A DNA stretch of 64,000 nucleotides. Source: Haematobia irritans. Its lineage: Eukaryota > Arthropoda > Insecta > Diptera > Muscidae. Shown piece by piece: positions 49,893 to 61,311 of the stretch. Below the pieces are notes generated by a model. It searched no databases and was not told the origin of the DNA. It was given only the letters and a program-made list of their open reading frames with translations. The stretch lies in NCBI RefSeq assembly GCF_050003625.1, contig NC_134399.1:151336473-151400472 (forward strand), written 5' to 3'. Every line of letters begins with the position of its first letter. Position 1 is the first letter of the stretch. The translations under genes and the position numbers were made by a program.

Positions 49893-51108
49893 AACAAGTA
49901 TATACGGCCGTAAGTTCGGCCAGGCCGAATCTTATGTACCCTCCACCATGGATTGCGTAGAAACTTCTACGAAAGACTGTCATCCACAAACCAAATTTCA
50001 ACCAGATCGGATGAATTTTGCTACTCCAAACGGCACCGGAGGTCAAATCTGGGGATCGGTTTATATGGGAGCTATATATTATTATGGACTGATAGGAACC
50101 AATTCCTGCATGGTTGTTGGATACCCTATACTAACATCACGTACCAAATTTCAACCGAATGGGAAGAATTTTGCTCTTACAAGGTGCTCCGGAGGTCAAA
50201 TCTGGGGATCGGTTTATATGGGGCCAATATATAATTATGGACCGATATCGACCAAATTTTGCATGGGTGTTTGAGGCCATATATTAACATCACGTACCAA
50301 ATTAAAACTGAATCAGATAAATTTTGGTCTTCCAAGAGGCTCCGGAGGTCAAATCTGGTGATCGGTTTATATGGGGGCTATATTATGGACCGATATGGAC
50401 TAATTTTTGCTTGGTTGTTAGAGACCATATACTAACACCATGTACCAAATTTCAGCCGGCTCGGATGAAAATTGTTTCTCTTAGAGGCTCTGCAAGCCAA
50501 ATCGGGGGATCGGGTTATATGGGGGCTATATATAATTATGGACCGATGTGGACCAATTTTTGCATGGTTATTAGAGACCATATACTAACACCACGCACCA
50601 AATTTCAGCCGGATCGGATGAAAATTGTTTCTCTTAGAGGCTCTGCAAGCCAAATCGGGGGATCGGTTTATATGGGGGCTATATATAATTATGGACCGAT
50701 GTGGACCAATTTTTGCATGGTTGTTAGGGGCCATATACTGACACCATGTACAAATTTCAGCCGGATCGGATGAAATTTGCTTCTCTTAGAGGCCTCGCAA
50801 GCCAAATTTGGGGGTCCGTTTATATGGGGGCTATACGTAAAAGTGGACCGATATGGCCCATTTGCAATACCATCCGACCTACATCAATAACAACTACTTG
50901 TGCCAAGTTTCAAGTCGATATCTTGTTTCGTTCGGAAGTTAGCGTGATTTCAACAGACGGACGGACGGACGGACATGCTCAGATCGACTCAGAATTTCAC
51001 CACGATCCAGAATATATATACTTTATGGGTCTTAGAGCAATATTTCGATGTGTTACAAACGGAATGACAAAGTTAATATACCCCCCATCCTATGGTGGAG
51101 GGTATAAA
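49893..51108 (+). mobile_element. Family A element, complete and compact
   Basis: The clearest A copy: 5' end aacaagtatatacggccgta, then arm taccctccaccat at 49937-49949; five to six 153-bp units (50040-50830); diverged last unit with acagacggacggacggac; tatatatactttatggg; 3' arm atggtggagggta at 51092-51104. No 29-bp array. Plus-strand frames of 157, 149 and 133 codons are successive unit translations. Confidence 0.95.
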
Positions 51109-51109
51109 A

Positions 51110-52290
51110 ATTTACAATTCTTAAAATTTTGGATAATCCCCAATTAATTTACGATTTCAGTGCGACTAAATATCATATACTTAACTTCTGTTGAACCTCT
51201 TTAAAGCTTTTCAAATAGTCATATAAAATTTAAATTTAACCATATTGTGTAAATTTTCCCCAATCTTTATTGTCCTGGATAAAAACCACAACTTTTGTTC
51301 ATTGCAACGTTACTCCCAGATCTCAAAAATTATCCTTTACATCAAGGGTCATAGTATTGATGCGGTCCTTGAACCTTCACATACACTAAAAACTGTAATA
51401 CTATGAAATCTTTACGATTACGAACTTTTGGGATTAATTGATGCTTAATACTCTACCAGTATGCTAGTCATATACTATGTGATGCCTTCCCACAACTTCG
51501 TTCAATACCGAAATATTTTACAGAGGCGTAGAATAAATATTCCCTCCATTCCCCTCACCGTTCCACAGAGAGATTATTCTTTGGCTTCGCTTTGGTATAG
51601 CATATAAGGACTAATAAAATTCAATCCTCCTCAGTTAGTGCTTCAACCACAACAAGAGATGTAGCAAAACTTTTACTACTGGCCTTTGGGTGTGATTCGT
51701 GTAAATGTATGGGTCAAGGAATATGAGATCTGTTATTAAGAGTCCTTAGAGATTATGGGCCTAATTGAAATATCAAGTATCCAGTGTGCATGTATAAGAA
51801 TGTATTTCAGTTTTGATGTTGTTCGACACTAGCAACACCATATTGATATACTGGTGTGAATGGCCAATGGGGAAGTTAGTTTGTGGGCATTAAGAAGAGG
51901 AAGAAGATGAACCTACGGAAACTTTGTTACTATGGTTCTAGCATGGTCTTTGTTATGTGGCCTAATGTATTTAACCTTTGGCCAGTAACAATGACTATTG
52001 CCATAGCAATCAGTTTTATACGATTTCTTGATAATTCAAATGAAGTATGTATTAATAACCAGCAAGTCTGGAAATAAATGATGAATAGAATTTCGATTGC
52101 ATTAATTAAATAAATAATTAAATATTTTCTGATTGGTCATATGTAATCAAAATATAAACAATTTGGAAGAATCTATGGTCAAACGTAAGCGACAATATTA
52201 TATCGCTCAATAACTTTACGCAAAAACAAAAAAAAAATATATTTCATTGAACTCAAACTAAAGCGCTATATTTTTATAACCTTTGCCTAA
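51110..52290. other. Low-copy stretch, no gene recognised
   Basis: Only short frames; the 64-codon frame at 51883-52077 shows no family resemblance. AT-rich with no repeat family seen elsewhere in the window. Confidence 0.4.
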
Positions 52291-52299
52291 CCCAGCATA

Positions 52300-52700
52300 A
52301 AAATTTGGAAGTTCTTCTAAAGGCACGGCTTTAAAAACACTTCCAAAAATTTCCACCCAAAAATGTTCTTTATTTTAACCACACAGGAAGTTCTTTTAAC
52401 CCTGGAAAGTCATCCTTATTTTTTGTACACTAACGTCATCCTTCGTCATTTTGACTACGGCTTATTTCAAGACGCTATAATTTACATCGTAAGCAAAAAT
52501 GAGAACCAAAATTGAGTTTATTTTCTTATTCAATTTGTTTTTAATTAGTATAAAACAAAAATTCATAAAATGGTTGAATTATTATAACTTAAATTTATCA
52601 TTTCCCAATCGACTAAAATGCATTTTAAATCGAAAATGAAATTACGCGTCGTCATTTTGACGAAGGATGACTGTCCAGGGTTAATTCAATTTTTATAAAA
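52300..52700 (+). mobile_element. Element N copy interrupted by a piggyBac-like MITE
   Basis: cccagcataaaaatttggaa gives the N end; gaagttcttTTAA | TTAAttcaatttttataa matches the inverse of 19779-19798 once the MITE is removed. Confidence 0.55.
52400..52680. mobile_element. piggyBac-like MITE, 281 bp, TTAA duplication
   Basis: Ends CCCTGGAAAGTCATCCTT and AAGGATGACTGTCCAGGG (one mismatch), flanked by TTAA at 52396-52399 and 52681-52684. A second inner pair, tcatccttcgtcattttgac and gtcattttgacgaaggatga, gives nested dyads. A different family from 34879-35368. No coding region. Confidence 0.92.
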
Positions 52701-52705
52701 AAAAA

Positions 52706-53309
52706 ACAAGTAAGTAAAGTCTAAAGTCGGGCGGGGCCGACTATTTTATACCCTTCACCATTATGTAGACCAAAATTTGTGTTGCCATCTATTTCAAATT
52801 TGCTGGGAGCTATATAAAGGTTTGCATTTCCAGATACAAATACTTTCAATGGAGGCAATTTTTTGTACTTTTACAAAAACTCTAGAATTAAAATTTTAAT
52901 CGGCTAGGTTAGGTTAGGTTAGGTGGCAGCCCGATGTATCAGGCTCACTTAGACTATTCAGTCCATTGTGATACCACATTGGTGAACTTCTCTCTTATCA
53001 CTGAGTGCTGCCCGATTCCATGTTAAGCTCAATGACATGGGACCTCCTTTTTATAGCCGAGTCCGAACGGCGTTCCACATTGCAGTGAAACCACTTAGAG
53101 AAGCTTTGAAACCCTCAGAAATGTCACCAGCATTACTGAGGTGGGATAATCCACCGCTGAAAAACTGTTTGGTGTTCGGTCGAAGCAGGAATCGAACCCA
53201 CGACCTTTTGTATGCAAGGCGGGCATGCTAACCATTGCACCACGGTGGTTCCCATAAATCGGCTAACGCTCTGGGATGAAACACAATGTTAGTAAAAAAC
53301 AAGGATATT
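52706..53309 (+). mobile_element. Family C 5' part with SINE, cut by sequence gap
   Basis: Starts aacaagtaagtaaagtctaa; C sequence continues after the SINE (aatcggctaacgctctggga, gaaacacaatgttagtaaaa) and is lost in the run of N. Confidence 0.8.
52907..53256 (-). mobile_element. tRNA-derived SINE, copy 2 (best preserved)
   Basis: Minus strand head: A box TGGTGCAATGGTTAGCATG (53224-53242), B box GGTTCGATTCC (53188-53198); body about 200 bp; 3' tail (cctaacctaacctaacc). Flanked by aatcggcta at 52898-52906 and 53257-53265, a clear retroposition duplication. It has no protein-coding capacity and would rely on a LINE for movement. Confidence 0.95.
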
Positions 53310-53409
53310 NNNNNNNNNNNNNNNNNNNNNNNNNNNNNNNNNNNNNNNNNNNNNNNNNNNNNNNNNNNNNNNNNNNNNNNNNNNNNNNNNNNNNNNNNNN
53401 NNNNNNNNN
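53310..53409. other. Assembly gap, 100 N
   Basis: Exactly 100 N, the usual placeholder for a gap of unknown size. Translations across it are meaningless. Confidence 0.99.
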
Positions 53410-53461
53410 CACCACTTCCGGATTCAAAAAGAATATTTTCACTACTTTTTTGGCGACGCTT

Positions 53462-54746
53462 TTTATACCCACCACCATAGATGGGGGGTATATTAACTTT
53501 GTCATTCCGTTTGTAACACATCGAAATATTGCTCTAAGACCCCATAAAGTATATATATTCTGGGTCGTGACGAAATTCTGAGTCGATCTGAGCATGTCCG
53601 TCCGCCCGTCCGTCCGTCTGTTGAAATCACGCTAACTTCCGAACGAAACAAGCTATCGACTTGAAACTTGGCACAAGTAGTTGTTATTGATGTAGGTCGG
53701 ATGGTATTGCAAATGGGCCATATCGGTCCACTTTTACGTATAGCCCCCATATAAACGGACCCCAAAATTTGGCTTGCGAGGCCTCTAAGAGAAGCAAATT
53801 TCATCCGATCCGGCTGAAATTTGGTACATGGTGTTAGTATATGGTCTCTAACAATCATGCAAAAATTGGTCCACATCGGTCCATAATTATATATAGCCCC
53901 CATATAAACCGATCCCCCGATTTGGCTTGCGAGGCCCCTAAGAGAAGCAAATTTCATCCGATCCGGCTGAAATTTGGTACATGGTGTCAGTATATGGTCT
54001 CTAACAACCATGCAAAAATTGGTCCACATCGGTCCATAATTATATATAGCCCCCATATAAACCGATCCCCCGATTTGGCTTGCGAGGCCTCTAATAGAAG
54101 CAAATTTCATCCGATCCGGCTGAAATTTGGTACATGGTGTTAGTATATGGTCTCGAACAACCATGCAAAAATTGGTCCACATCGGTCCATAATTATATAT
54201 AGCCCCCATATAAACCGATCCCCCGATTTGGCTTGCGAGGCCTCTAAGAGAAGCAAATTTCATCCGATCCGGCTGAAATTTGGTACGTGATGTTAGTATA
54301 TGGTCTCTAACAACCATGCCAAAATTGGTCCACATCGGTTCATAATTATATATAGCCCGATCACCCGATCCGGAACCTCTTGGAAGACCAAAATTCATCT
54401 GATTCAGTTGAAATTTGGTACGTGGTGTTAATATATGGCCTCAAACTACCAGGCAAAAATTGGTCGATATCGGTCCATAATATTATATAGGTCCCATATA
54501 AACCGATCCCCAGATTTGACTTCCAGAGCCCCTTGGAAGAGCAAAATTCTTCCCATTCGGTTGAAATTTGGTACGTGATGTTAGTATATGGTATCCAACA
54601 ACCATGCAGGAATAAGAAGTTTTAAGATACCACAACCCAAGTAATTCGATTGTGGATGACAGTCTTTCGTATAAGTTTCTACGCAATCCATGGTGGTGGG
54701 TACATAAGATTCGGCCTGGCCGAACTTGCGGCCGTATATACTTGTT
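53462..54746 (-). mobile_element. Family A element, near complete
   Basis: Inverted 3' hairpin (ttttatacccaccaccatag; here with a B-like arm), core, five 153-bp units, inverted 5' end ggcctggccgaacttgcggc. No 29-bp array. A 298-codon minus-strand frame (53502-54398) spans the units and core. Confidence 0.9.
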
Positions 54747-54760
54747 TTTTGCTGGGAATC

Positions 54761-54848
54761 TCTGTCTGTTGTAATCACGCCTTCAATAATGAAGCTATCG
54801 TACTGAAATTTTTCACAAACTCATCATTTGTCTACAGGCAGGTCATTT
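54761..54848 (-). mobile_element. Family B core fragment
   Basis: tctgtctgttgtaatcacgc, cttcaataatgaagctatcg, tttgtctacaggcaggtca in the order of an inverted B core; about 90 bp only. Confidence 0.75.
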
Positions 54849-54849
54849 T

Positions 54850-56257
54850 GTTGAGTCTATTTAAAATTCAACCCAGTCGAACTTTTCGGGTGTACATTTT
54901 GACGGTTTTCATAGGATAATATTTGAAATATTCCCCGCACATATTTATCTCTCAAGTTTACATATCGGGATCTTATTTGGACTCACAATTTTCCATGATT
55001 TACTAAGATTTTAATCTTTTATTCATTTACTTAGGAGTAATCCCCTAATTACGCCAGGACTATAACCTAATTGCTGTAGCCTTGTTGAGTTATTATGTCC
55101 TATATTAAATCACCAATGAAGGATGCATAGAAATCACATCACAAATACTCGTAATTTGCTTCACAATTTTCCATGATTTATAGGAGTTACGTGAAATACT
55201 ATTGCCTAATTGAAATAATTTGATTCATTTATTTACGTAAAAAATTTAGCTTATTTTCCGCTGCATAATCCGAGTAAATATTTTGCTAAATTCTTTGCCA
55301 CATATCTAATAGAATTTATGTGAATTTGTTTATTTGGACTTAACACGCATCGAATGAATGATGAATATAAAAATTTTATTGATTTTTACCAATTAAAATT
55401 GTGGATATGCATATTAGTGCTGGCAATATTATTTCTGCTGCTGCTCCAACTGCTATAGAATGTCTAAACATTTATTTTTCAATACTCGTATTTAGGGACT
55501 AATTCGAAAAACCATTCATTGCATGTCCAAACAGTTTTTGTGGCAATTGCAACGTCCTTTTATCCATTGAACTATGGCCACAATTGATGCATCGATGAAG
55601 AATTACCAAAAATTTGAATGGAATCAATTGAAGCCAGCCAGATAGGATTTGAAATTTGAAATCTAAATGTATTTTTCACAACCACCAACAAAACTAGATT
55701 TAAATATAACTGACAATTGATTAAATAATGCAAACATTTCCAATGGGGGGAAAAATTACCTAACCCCATCAGCCAACTAAACCATTCTACAATATTCGCA
55801 AATAGGATGTTTTGCTGTTGTTATGGGAGGGAGGGAGGGTTATATAAATGCAACAAATTGCAATTTATTGCTACCAATTGAAAATTGAATAGATATTTTC
55901 TGTGGCCATGTTTTCGCTTCGCAATTCACATGAAATCCATGCATATTTTGTTCCAAATAAAATTTTATAAAGTGATTTTAACTAAACAAAAAACAAAACG
56001 CAAGGAGAACTCAAATGTAGTAGAACTATTTACTACTCTGGAGGGGGGGGTGGGGGTTTGAATGTTGTCACATTTGGTAAAAACATTGCATTTATTTATC
56101 GATTGAAAATGTTAAATGGAAAATTTATTTGCATGATATACATTTTGATATTGCTTAAAAAAAAAAACAGCTATATAAGCCAAAGTGGCAAATAAAGTAT
56201 TTCCCCTTTATACCTTTCACATGAATATCAAGATGGGCTACCATATTATATGTGCAC
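54850..56257. other. Low-copy AT-rich stretch
   Basis: No repeat family or gene recognised, apart from the G-rich/TATA motif at 55825-55848 and a second G-run at 56041-56057. The 65-codon frame at 55572-55769 has no family resemblance. Confidence 0.4.
55825..55848 (+). promoter_or_regulatory. G-quadruplex motif abutting a TATA box
   Basis: GGGAGGGAGGGAGGG (55825-55839) satisfies the four G-tract rule; one base later comes TATATAAA (55841-55848), a consensus TATA box. No initiator or coding frame was recognised downstream, so promoter function is only a possibility. Confidence 0.3.
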
Positions 56258-56908
56258 TGAAAAAAATATTGTCGTGAGGTCAAAGATTTCATGTCTTTAA
56301 AATACGAATACAAATTTTGCTTAGCATAGAAGACGCTTTTCTCTAAAATAAAGTTATTTTACTTGTCCAAAAGTCGATAAACTTTTCAATGAAGTCATAT
56401 TGTCCTTATAATTAAGTGATTTGACTTAAAAATGGGTATCTTAACATGAAAGAAAAAATTTATAGGCTAAGGTCAACTTGACTTTAATAATTCAGAAAAA
56501 TTCTTTAAATTTAATGAAATTGTCTTTAAATTTGTTGTCTTTTTGCATCTTGACTACAAAGCAAAAAATCGTTCAAATATAGGACATGTTTTTCAACACA
56601 ATTTTAAAGACGTTTTTTACTTGAAACACAGCATAATTTCTACTAGAAGTCGAGTCTTAATTTGGAAAATAAAGTTGCCGTTAACTCGTTCTTAAAGGAC
56701 TTTGATAGCATATGAAGAAAAAAAGCTGAGAAAGCGAAAAATTAAAATTTGCTTCCTAGAAGCAAGTACACAAAACCTAAATTTAAAAGAGAATTGTGTG
56801 TTAAAAGTATCCTTACTTGTATTCTCCGCTTCTTTGGCTCGGAATCAATACCAAATTTTTTAAAGTAAAGACAAAATCTTTGGAACCGAGTATGCTTTTT
56901 TTCAGTAT
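56258..56908. mobile_element. Possible MITE (CACTGAAAAAAA ends)
   Basis: cactgaaaaaaatattgtcg at the left and tatgctttttttcagtatg at the right share an inverted ACTGAAAAAAA core. Flanking duplication not found. Interior carries gtctttaaa motifs in both directions. Assignment tentative. Confidence 0.35.
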
Positions 56909-57089
56909 GAAAAGAGTTTTAAAATATATTTTGAATACCCCAATTTGTTTGTTCAAAATAAACCATTAAAGACCAGAGACATCATACACAGGACGAAAAA
57001 ATACTCCAAATTAAATATTACTCAATTTTCCTTCTATAAACTTTTTTAAAGATTCAACGTCCAGAGTTGTAAGTATTTTATCGAAAATA

Positions 57090-57698
57090 ATTCAATTCAA
57101 TTCATTTTATTCATCCAAAATTTCATAGGTTTACATATAGTATTGAAGACAATTTTGAGATTTTATCTATAAGATAGTGCAACAAATAAATACTATAAAT
57201 AAATTTATGCTAACTTATTTAATATATTATATATTTATTGTATTAAGTTAGATTTTGTAGGCAAAAATGGGGAAAAAACCTTAGTTTAATTTACAGAGAA
57301 GCGTTCAAGAATTAGCGTGAGTGTAAAGGTGAATATAGATAAATTATTTTGAAAAGATAATTTATTATATATCATTTACTCAAAGCTTGGTGATGTCATA
57401 GTTTGGAGTAGGAATTACTATAATTCTAAACAATCTCTCATTACTTCGTAAGGAGAGTCTATTATTTTGTTGAAGAAATTGGTACTTTGTCTATCTATGT
57501 ATTCTTTAAAAGTTCATATCCTGTTTCATTATGTAGATGAAAAGTTGAATATCTCCATGGTTTGTTGTTTATCACTTTCAGGCATTTGTTTTGAATGATT
57601 TGCAACTTTTTCGTGTGGCTTTTGGAGGCGTTATGCCATACAGGAGCAGCGTAGTTATATCGAAAATATTTTCTAATATGAATTGATAAAAAATTCAC
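57090..57698 (-). pseudogene. LINE 3' end (jockey-like), C-terminus and tail
   Basis: The minus strand reads YNYAAPVWHNASKSHTKKLQ, IIQNKCLKVINNKPWRYST, then after a stop FFNKIIDSPYEVMRDC (about 57410-57480). The A-P-x-W, K-x-L-Q-x-x-Q-N-K-x-L-K and P-W-x-x-x-T blocks are the end of the reverse transcriptase polyprotein in jockey-type LINEs, which lack RNase H. Downstream non-coding sequence ends near 57090 with aataaaatgaattgaattga, a polyadenylation signal followed by a short-repeat tail, so this is a 5'-truncated insertion. Stops make it inactive. Confidence 0.75.
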
Positions 57699-57699
57699 T

Positions 57700-57975
57700 A
57701 TTCAACAAAAATATCGTAGGAATTTTACACTTAAAAAACCGATAAAGGAATCCACTATTCAACAATTATGTCGTAGTAGAATTTGTAAGTTTAATGTCGA
57801 TAAAAAAAATCGACAAAATGTTTAAAAAAAGACGATTTATCAATGTTAAGTTGATAAAAAAATCCACTACTTGATAAAAATATCATACAATATTTATGAT
57901 TTTTCCTGACCTTAAATCGATAATGAAAAATTTTGCTTTCGATAAAAATGTCGTAAGCTTTTTATCCATTTTTTT
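57700..57975. repeat. AT-rich dyad-rich repeat (tcgataaaaa/ttttatcga)
   Basis: Repeated gataaaaaaatccacta and tcgataaaaatgtcgta-type motifs in both orientations, four or five diverged units of about 55-60 bp. Family unknown. Confidence 0.5.
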
Positions 57976-58082
57976 GTTGGAAATGTAGGGCGACAAACAT
58001 TTCGGCATCAGCATCAGCGCACTCAGCACGCATCAACCAAGAATGGCTTCCAAAAAATTCTCAGTTTCATATCTTCCTCACA

Positions 58083-58574
58083 CACCCAAAAAAAAGTGAC
58101 CCCACCGTGGAAGAAAATGTAGGTTTATTTTAGAAAATTTTAAATAAAATAATTTTCTAATTGCAACATGTTACAAATAAGTTAACACTTTTTGTCAAAT
58201 TGAAGAAAATTTTTTAAAAATAATTAAATTTTTTCTGTTGTTTAAGAAAATTTCATATGTTGGAAGAAAAAAATTGGATTTAAAAATTGTTAAAATGTCT
58301 TTAGCGCTGTACGAAGTTCGAGGCAGGTACAATTTTAGTAAAATTTACTCATTTGAGAGACGTATGAACTCAATTTAAGAAAACTTCTGCCATTTTTGGA
58401 AAATATGAACTATTTTTTTAGTAAAATTGTGCACTATATTTGTATATAACTTTTTTTCTTAGTTTTATTTCACAACATTAAAGTTAGCAAAAAATTATTT
58501 AAATAAGGCACATTTACTCATATTGTGCAAAATTTAACTAAAATCAACTAATTAGAGCCCCTTTTTTCTGGGTG
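58083..58574 (-). mobile_element. MITE family H, copy 2, CA duplication
   Basis: Inverted copy of 2544-3059: CACCCAAAAAAAAGTGACCC at the left, GCCCCTTTTTTCTGGGTG at the right, CA on both sides (58081-58082, 58575-58576). Internal landmarks shared with copy 1 include agcgctgtacgaagtt(c). Confidence 0.75.
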
Positions 58575-58576
58575 CA

Positions 58577-58870
58577 CCAAAATTTACAAATCTCAATCTG
58601 CTGGACTTCTGCGTATGGTGTATTTTGGAGAGTAAGGTTGAGGATTTAGAATCAGTTTATATTACGGCTGACAAGGCCAACAGAACCCAGCAAAAAATTG
58701 GGAATTGTTCAACAAACATTTCATTTAAAGCGCATTTTTTCCAATTCCGATGCAGTCCTTTGGCACAAGTCCTAGAAAATACGGAATTAGGCCGATTTAA
58801 ATGAAAATTTAAGTTTTGGACAATTAAATTTCGCAAAAAAAAAAATAGAAAATTAATAAAAAATAATAAA
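58577..58870. repeat. Element N-related fragment
   Basis: 58685-58800 holds cccagcaaaaaattgggaat and ccgatgcagtcctttggcac, an inverted relative of the 80-bp repeats at 23519-23760. Confidence 0.5.
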
Positions 58871-58872
58871 CA

Positions 58873-60005
58873 ACAAGTATATACAGCAGTAAGTTCGGCC
58901 GGGCCGAATCTTAAATACCCACCACCATGAACCAAATATTAAGGTTTCCTTTGCAATTTCAGAAGGGCTTGAGGACTTGAGGACACTTCCCGAAGATAAA
59001 TTTAAAGATTTCACCTATGAGGACTATATCAGATTCTGGATTTATAAGAACCATTTTTGTTTGAGTTTTAGAGGAATCATTAACATCTCTTGTAAGTGTG
59101 CAAGAAAATTATAAAATAACGTCTTGACTTGAAATCTTAAATCTGTAGAAGTAAAATCTGGAAATTTTACATTGAGTTTCAAGCAATTTTCATGATCCGT
59201 GCGCCTTCTACACCCTCAAGAAGTGAAGTCGGTCTATATGGAGGCATTACCAAATGGACCGATAAAAACTTAATCCGATACACGTTTTTGTGAGCCTAAA
59301 ATACCAGAATATTTACAATTTCAGGCAAATCAGATAAAAACTACGATTTCTAGAAACCCCAGGAGATATATCGGGAGATCGTTCTTATGGGGGCTAAAAT
59401 ATGGACCGATATTCACCGTTTTCGGCACACCTCTTTATGGCCCGAAAAATACCTTTAGATTTCCAATTTCAGGCAAATAGGATAAAAACTTCGGATTCTA
59501 TAAGCCCAAGAAGTAAAATCGGGAGATCGGTCTATATGGGGGCTATACCAAAACATGGACCGATACTCACCATTTTTGGCACACCCCTTTATGGTCATAA
59601 AATACTTCTAGATTTCAAATTTCAGGCAAATTGGATAAAAACTACGATTTCTATAAGTCCAAGACCCCAAATCGGGAGGTCGCTTTATATGGGGACTATA
59701 TCAAAACCTGGACCGATATAGCCCATCTGCGAACTTGACCTGCCTGCAGACAAAAGACGAGTTTGTGCAAAATTTCAGCACGATTGCTTCATTATTGAAG
59801 ACTGTAGCGTGATTACAACAGACAGACAGACAGACAGACAGACAGACGGACAGACGGACAGACGGACATCGTTATATCGTCTTAGAATTTCTCCCTGATC
59901 AAGAATATATATACTTTATATAGTCGGAAATCGATATTTCGATGTGTTACAAACGAAATGACAAACTTATTATACCCCCGTCACCATTCTATGGTGGTGG
60001 GTATA
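58873..60005 (+). mobile_element. Family B element, complete
   Basis: Best intact B copy: aacaagtatatacagcagta start, arm tacccaccaccat at 58916-58928, three units, acagacagacagacagacag-type core with atatatatactttatatagt, and 3' arm atggtggtgggta at 59991-60003. Confidence 0.95.
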
Positions 60006-60037
60006 ATTAATAAAAAATAATAAAAAAAACAAGTACG

Positions 60038-60832
60038 TAGTCCCCGGTCTAACAAAGAAAAACACATTTTTTGTCAAAATTCGTTTTTATTATTCAACAT
60101 AGTTCCCTTCAAGAGCGATACAACGATTATAACGACCTTCAAATTTTTTCATACCATTTTGGTAGTACTCCTTCGGTTTTGCCTCAAAATAGGCCTCAGT
60201 TTCGGCGATAACCTCTTCATTGCAGTCAATTCTTTTCCCTGCGAGCATCCTCTTGAGGTCTGAGAACAAGAAAAAGTCGCTGGGGGCCAGATCTGGATAA
60301 TACGGTGGGTGGGGAAGCACTTCGAAGCCCAATTCAAGAATTTTTGCCATCGTTCTCAATGACTTGTGGCACGGTGTGTTGTCTTGGTAGAACAACACTT
60401 TTTTCTTCTTCATATGGGGCCGTTTTGCCCCGATTTCGACCTTCAAACGATCCAATAACGCCATATAATAGTCACTGTTGATGGTTTTTCCCTTCTCAAG
60501 ATAATCGATAAGAATTATTCCATGCGCATCCCAAAAAACAGAGGCCATTACTTTGCCAGCGGACTTTTGAGTCTTTCGGAGACGGTTCACCGGTCGCTGT
60601 CCACTCAGCCGATTGTCGATTGGATTCAGGAGTGTAGTGATGGAGCCATGTTTCGTCCATTGTCACATATAGACGGAAAAACTCGGATTAATTACGAGTT
60701 AACAGCTGCAAACACCGCTCAGAATCATCAACACGTTGTTGGTCAAATTTGAGCTCGAGCGGCACCCATTTTGCACAGAGCTTCCGCATATCCAAATATT
60801 GATGAATGATATGACCAACACGTTGCTTTGAT
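60038..60832 (-). mobile_element. Himar1-like mariner remnant
   Basis: Begins within the terminal repeat (tagtccccggtctaacaaag), so the outermost 14-15 bp are gone, and ends inside the coding region at 60832. About 800 of roughly 1,290 bp remain. Confidence 0.9.
60090..60832 (-). pseudogene. Himar1-like mariner transposase, C-terminal two thirds
   Basis: The minus strand carries QRVGHIIHQYLDMRKLCAKW, a stop where RN-TPEF is expected (60688-60690), then TMDETW with the first catalytic Asp, a frameshift of about 8 bp near 60580-60590, then SAGKVMASVFWDAHGIILID, FYQDNTPCH with the second Asp, and YYPDLAPSDFFLF with the third. The second and third Asp are 34 residues apart, the D,D34D signature of mariner. 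The C-terminus CIALEGNYVE is intact. The N-terminal DNA-binding domain is missing because the element is truncated against B sequence. It matches the irritans-subfamily mariner Himar1 of the horn fly almost residue for residue from memory; stop, frameshift and truncation make it dead. Confidence 0.95.
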
Positions 60833-61311
60833 GACAAGCAGATCAGTTCAACCAGTATGCTTCCCGAAGATATATGCAAAGATTTTACCTATGAACAATA
60901 GATCAGTTTCTGGATTTATAAGAAACATCTCTTGTACGTGTGCAAGAAAATGATGAAATAACACCTTGATTTGAAATCTAAAATCTTTAAATTTTTACCC
61001 CAATTATTTAAATGATTACGTGAAGTAAAATCTGGAAATTTTACATTCAGTTTCAAGCAATTTTATTGATCAGGGCACCTTCTGTACCCTCAAGATCTGA
61101 AATCGGTTTATATACACAAATAGAAAAAATTACGTTGCATAGCCGTGAACGGACGGTGACAAAATCAAACGGAAACGTTGCCAAAAAATCAAAACGGAAT
61201 GTTCACAATTTCGTCCACGGGCGTTCACGATTTCATGAACGGCATTCGTTTTTCTTTGGCCATGAAAAGTCTTAAAATAACCGTTAGCCGTTGTTATGGG
61301 AACTCCGCCGT

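Noticed and set aside
51883..52077. 64-codon frame as a small membrane protein
   Set aside because: Some hydrophobic content but no family resemblance, no neighbouring exon and a length expected by chance.
52907..52925. TTAGG-type telomeric repeat
   Set aside because: The aggttaggttaggt run is the 3' tail of the SINE and LINE; it is only three or four units and flanked by a retroposition duplication. Diptera also lack TTAGG telomeres.
53228..53595. Open frames across the N run
   Set aside because: They span an assembly gap and include translated SINE, C and A sequence.
53502..54398. 298-codon open frame as a gene
   Set aside because: Same repeat translation, in another A element; the opposite strand is open as well.
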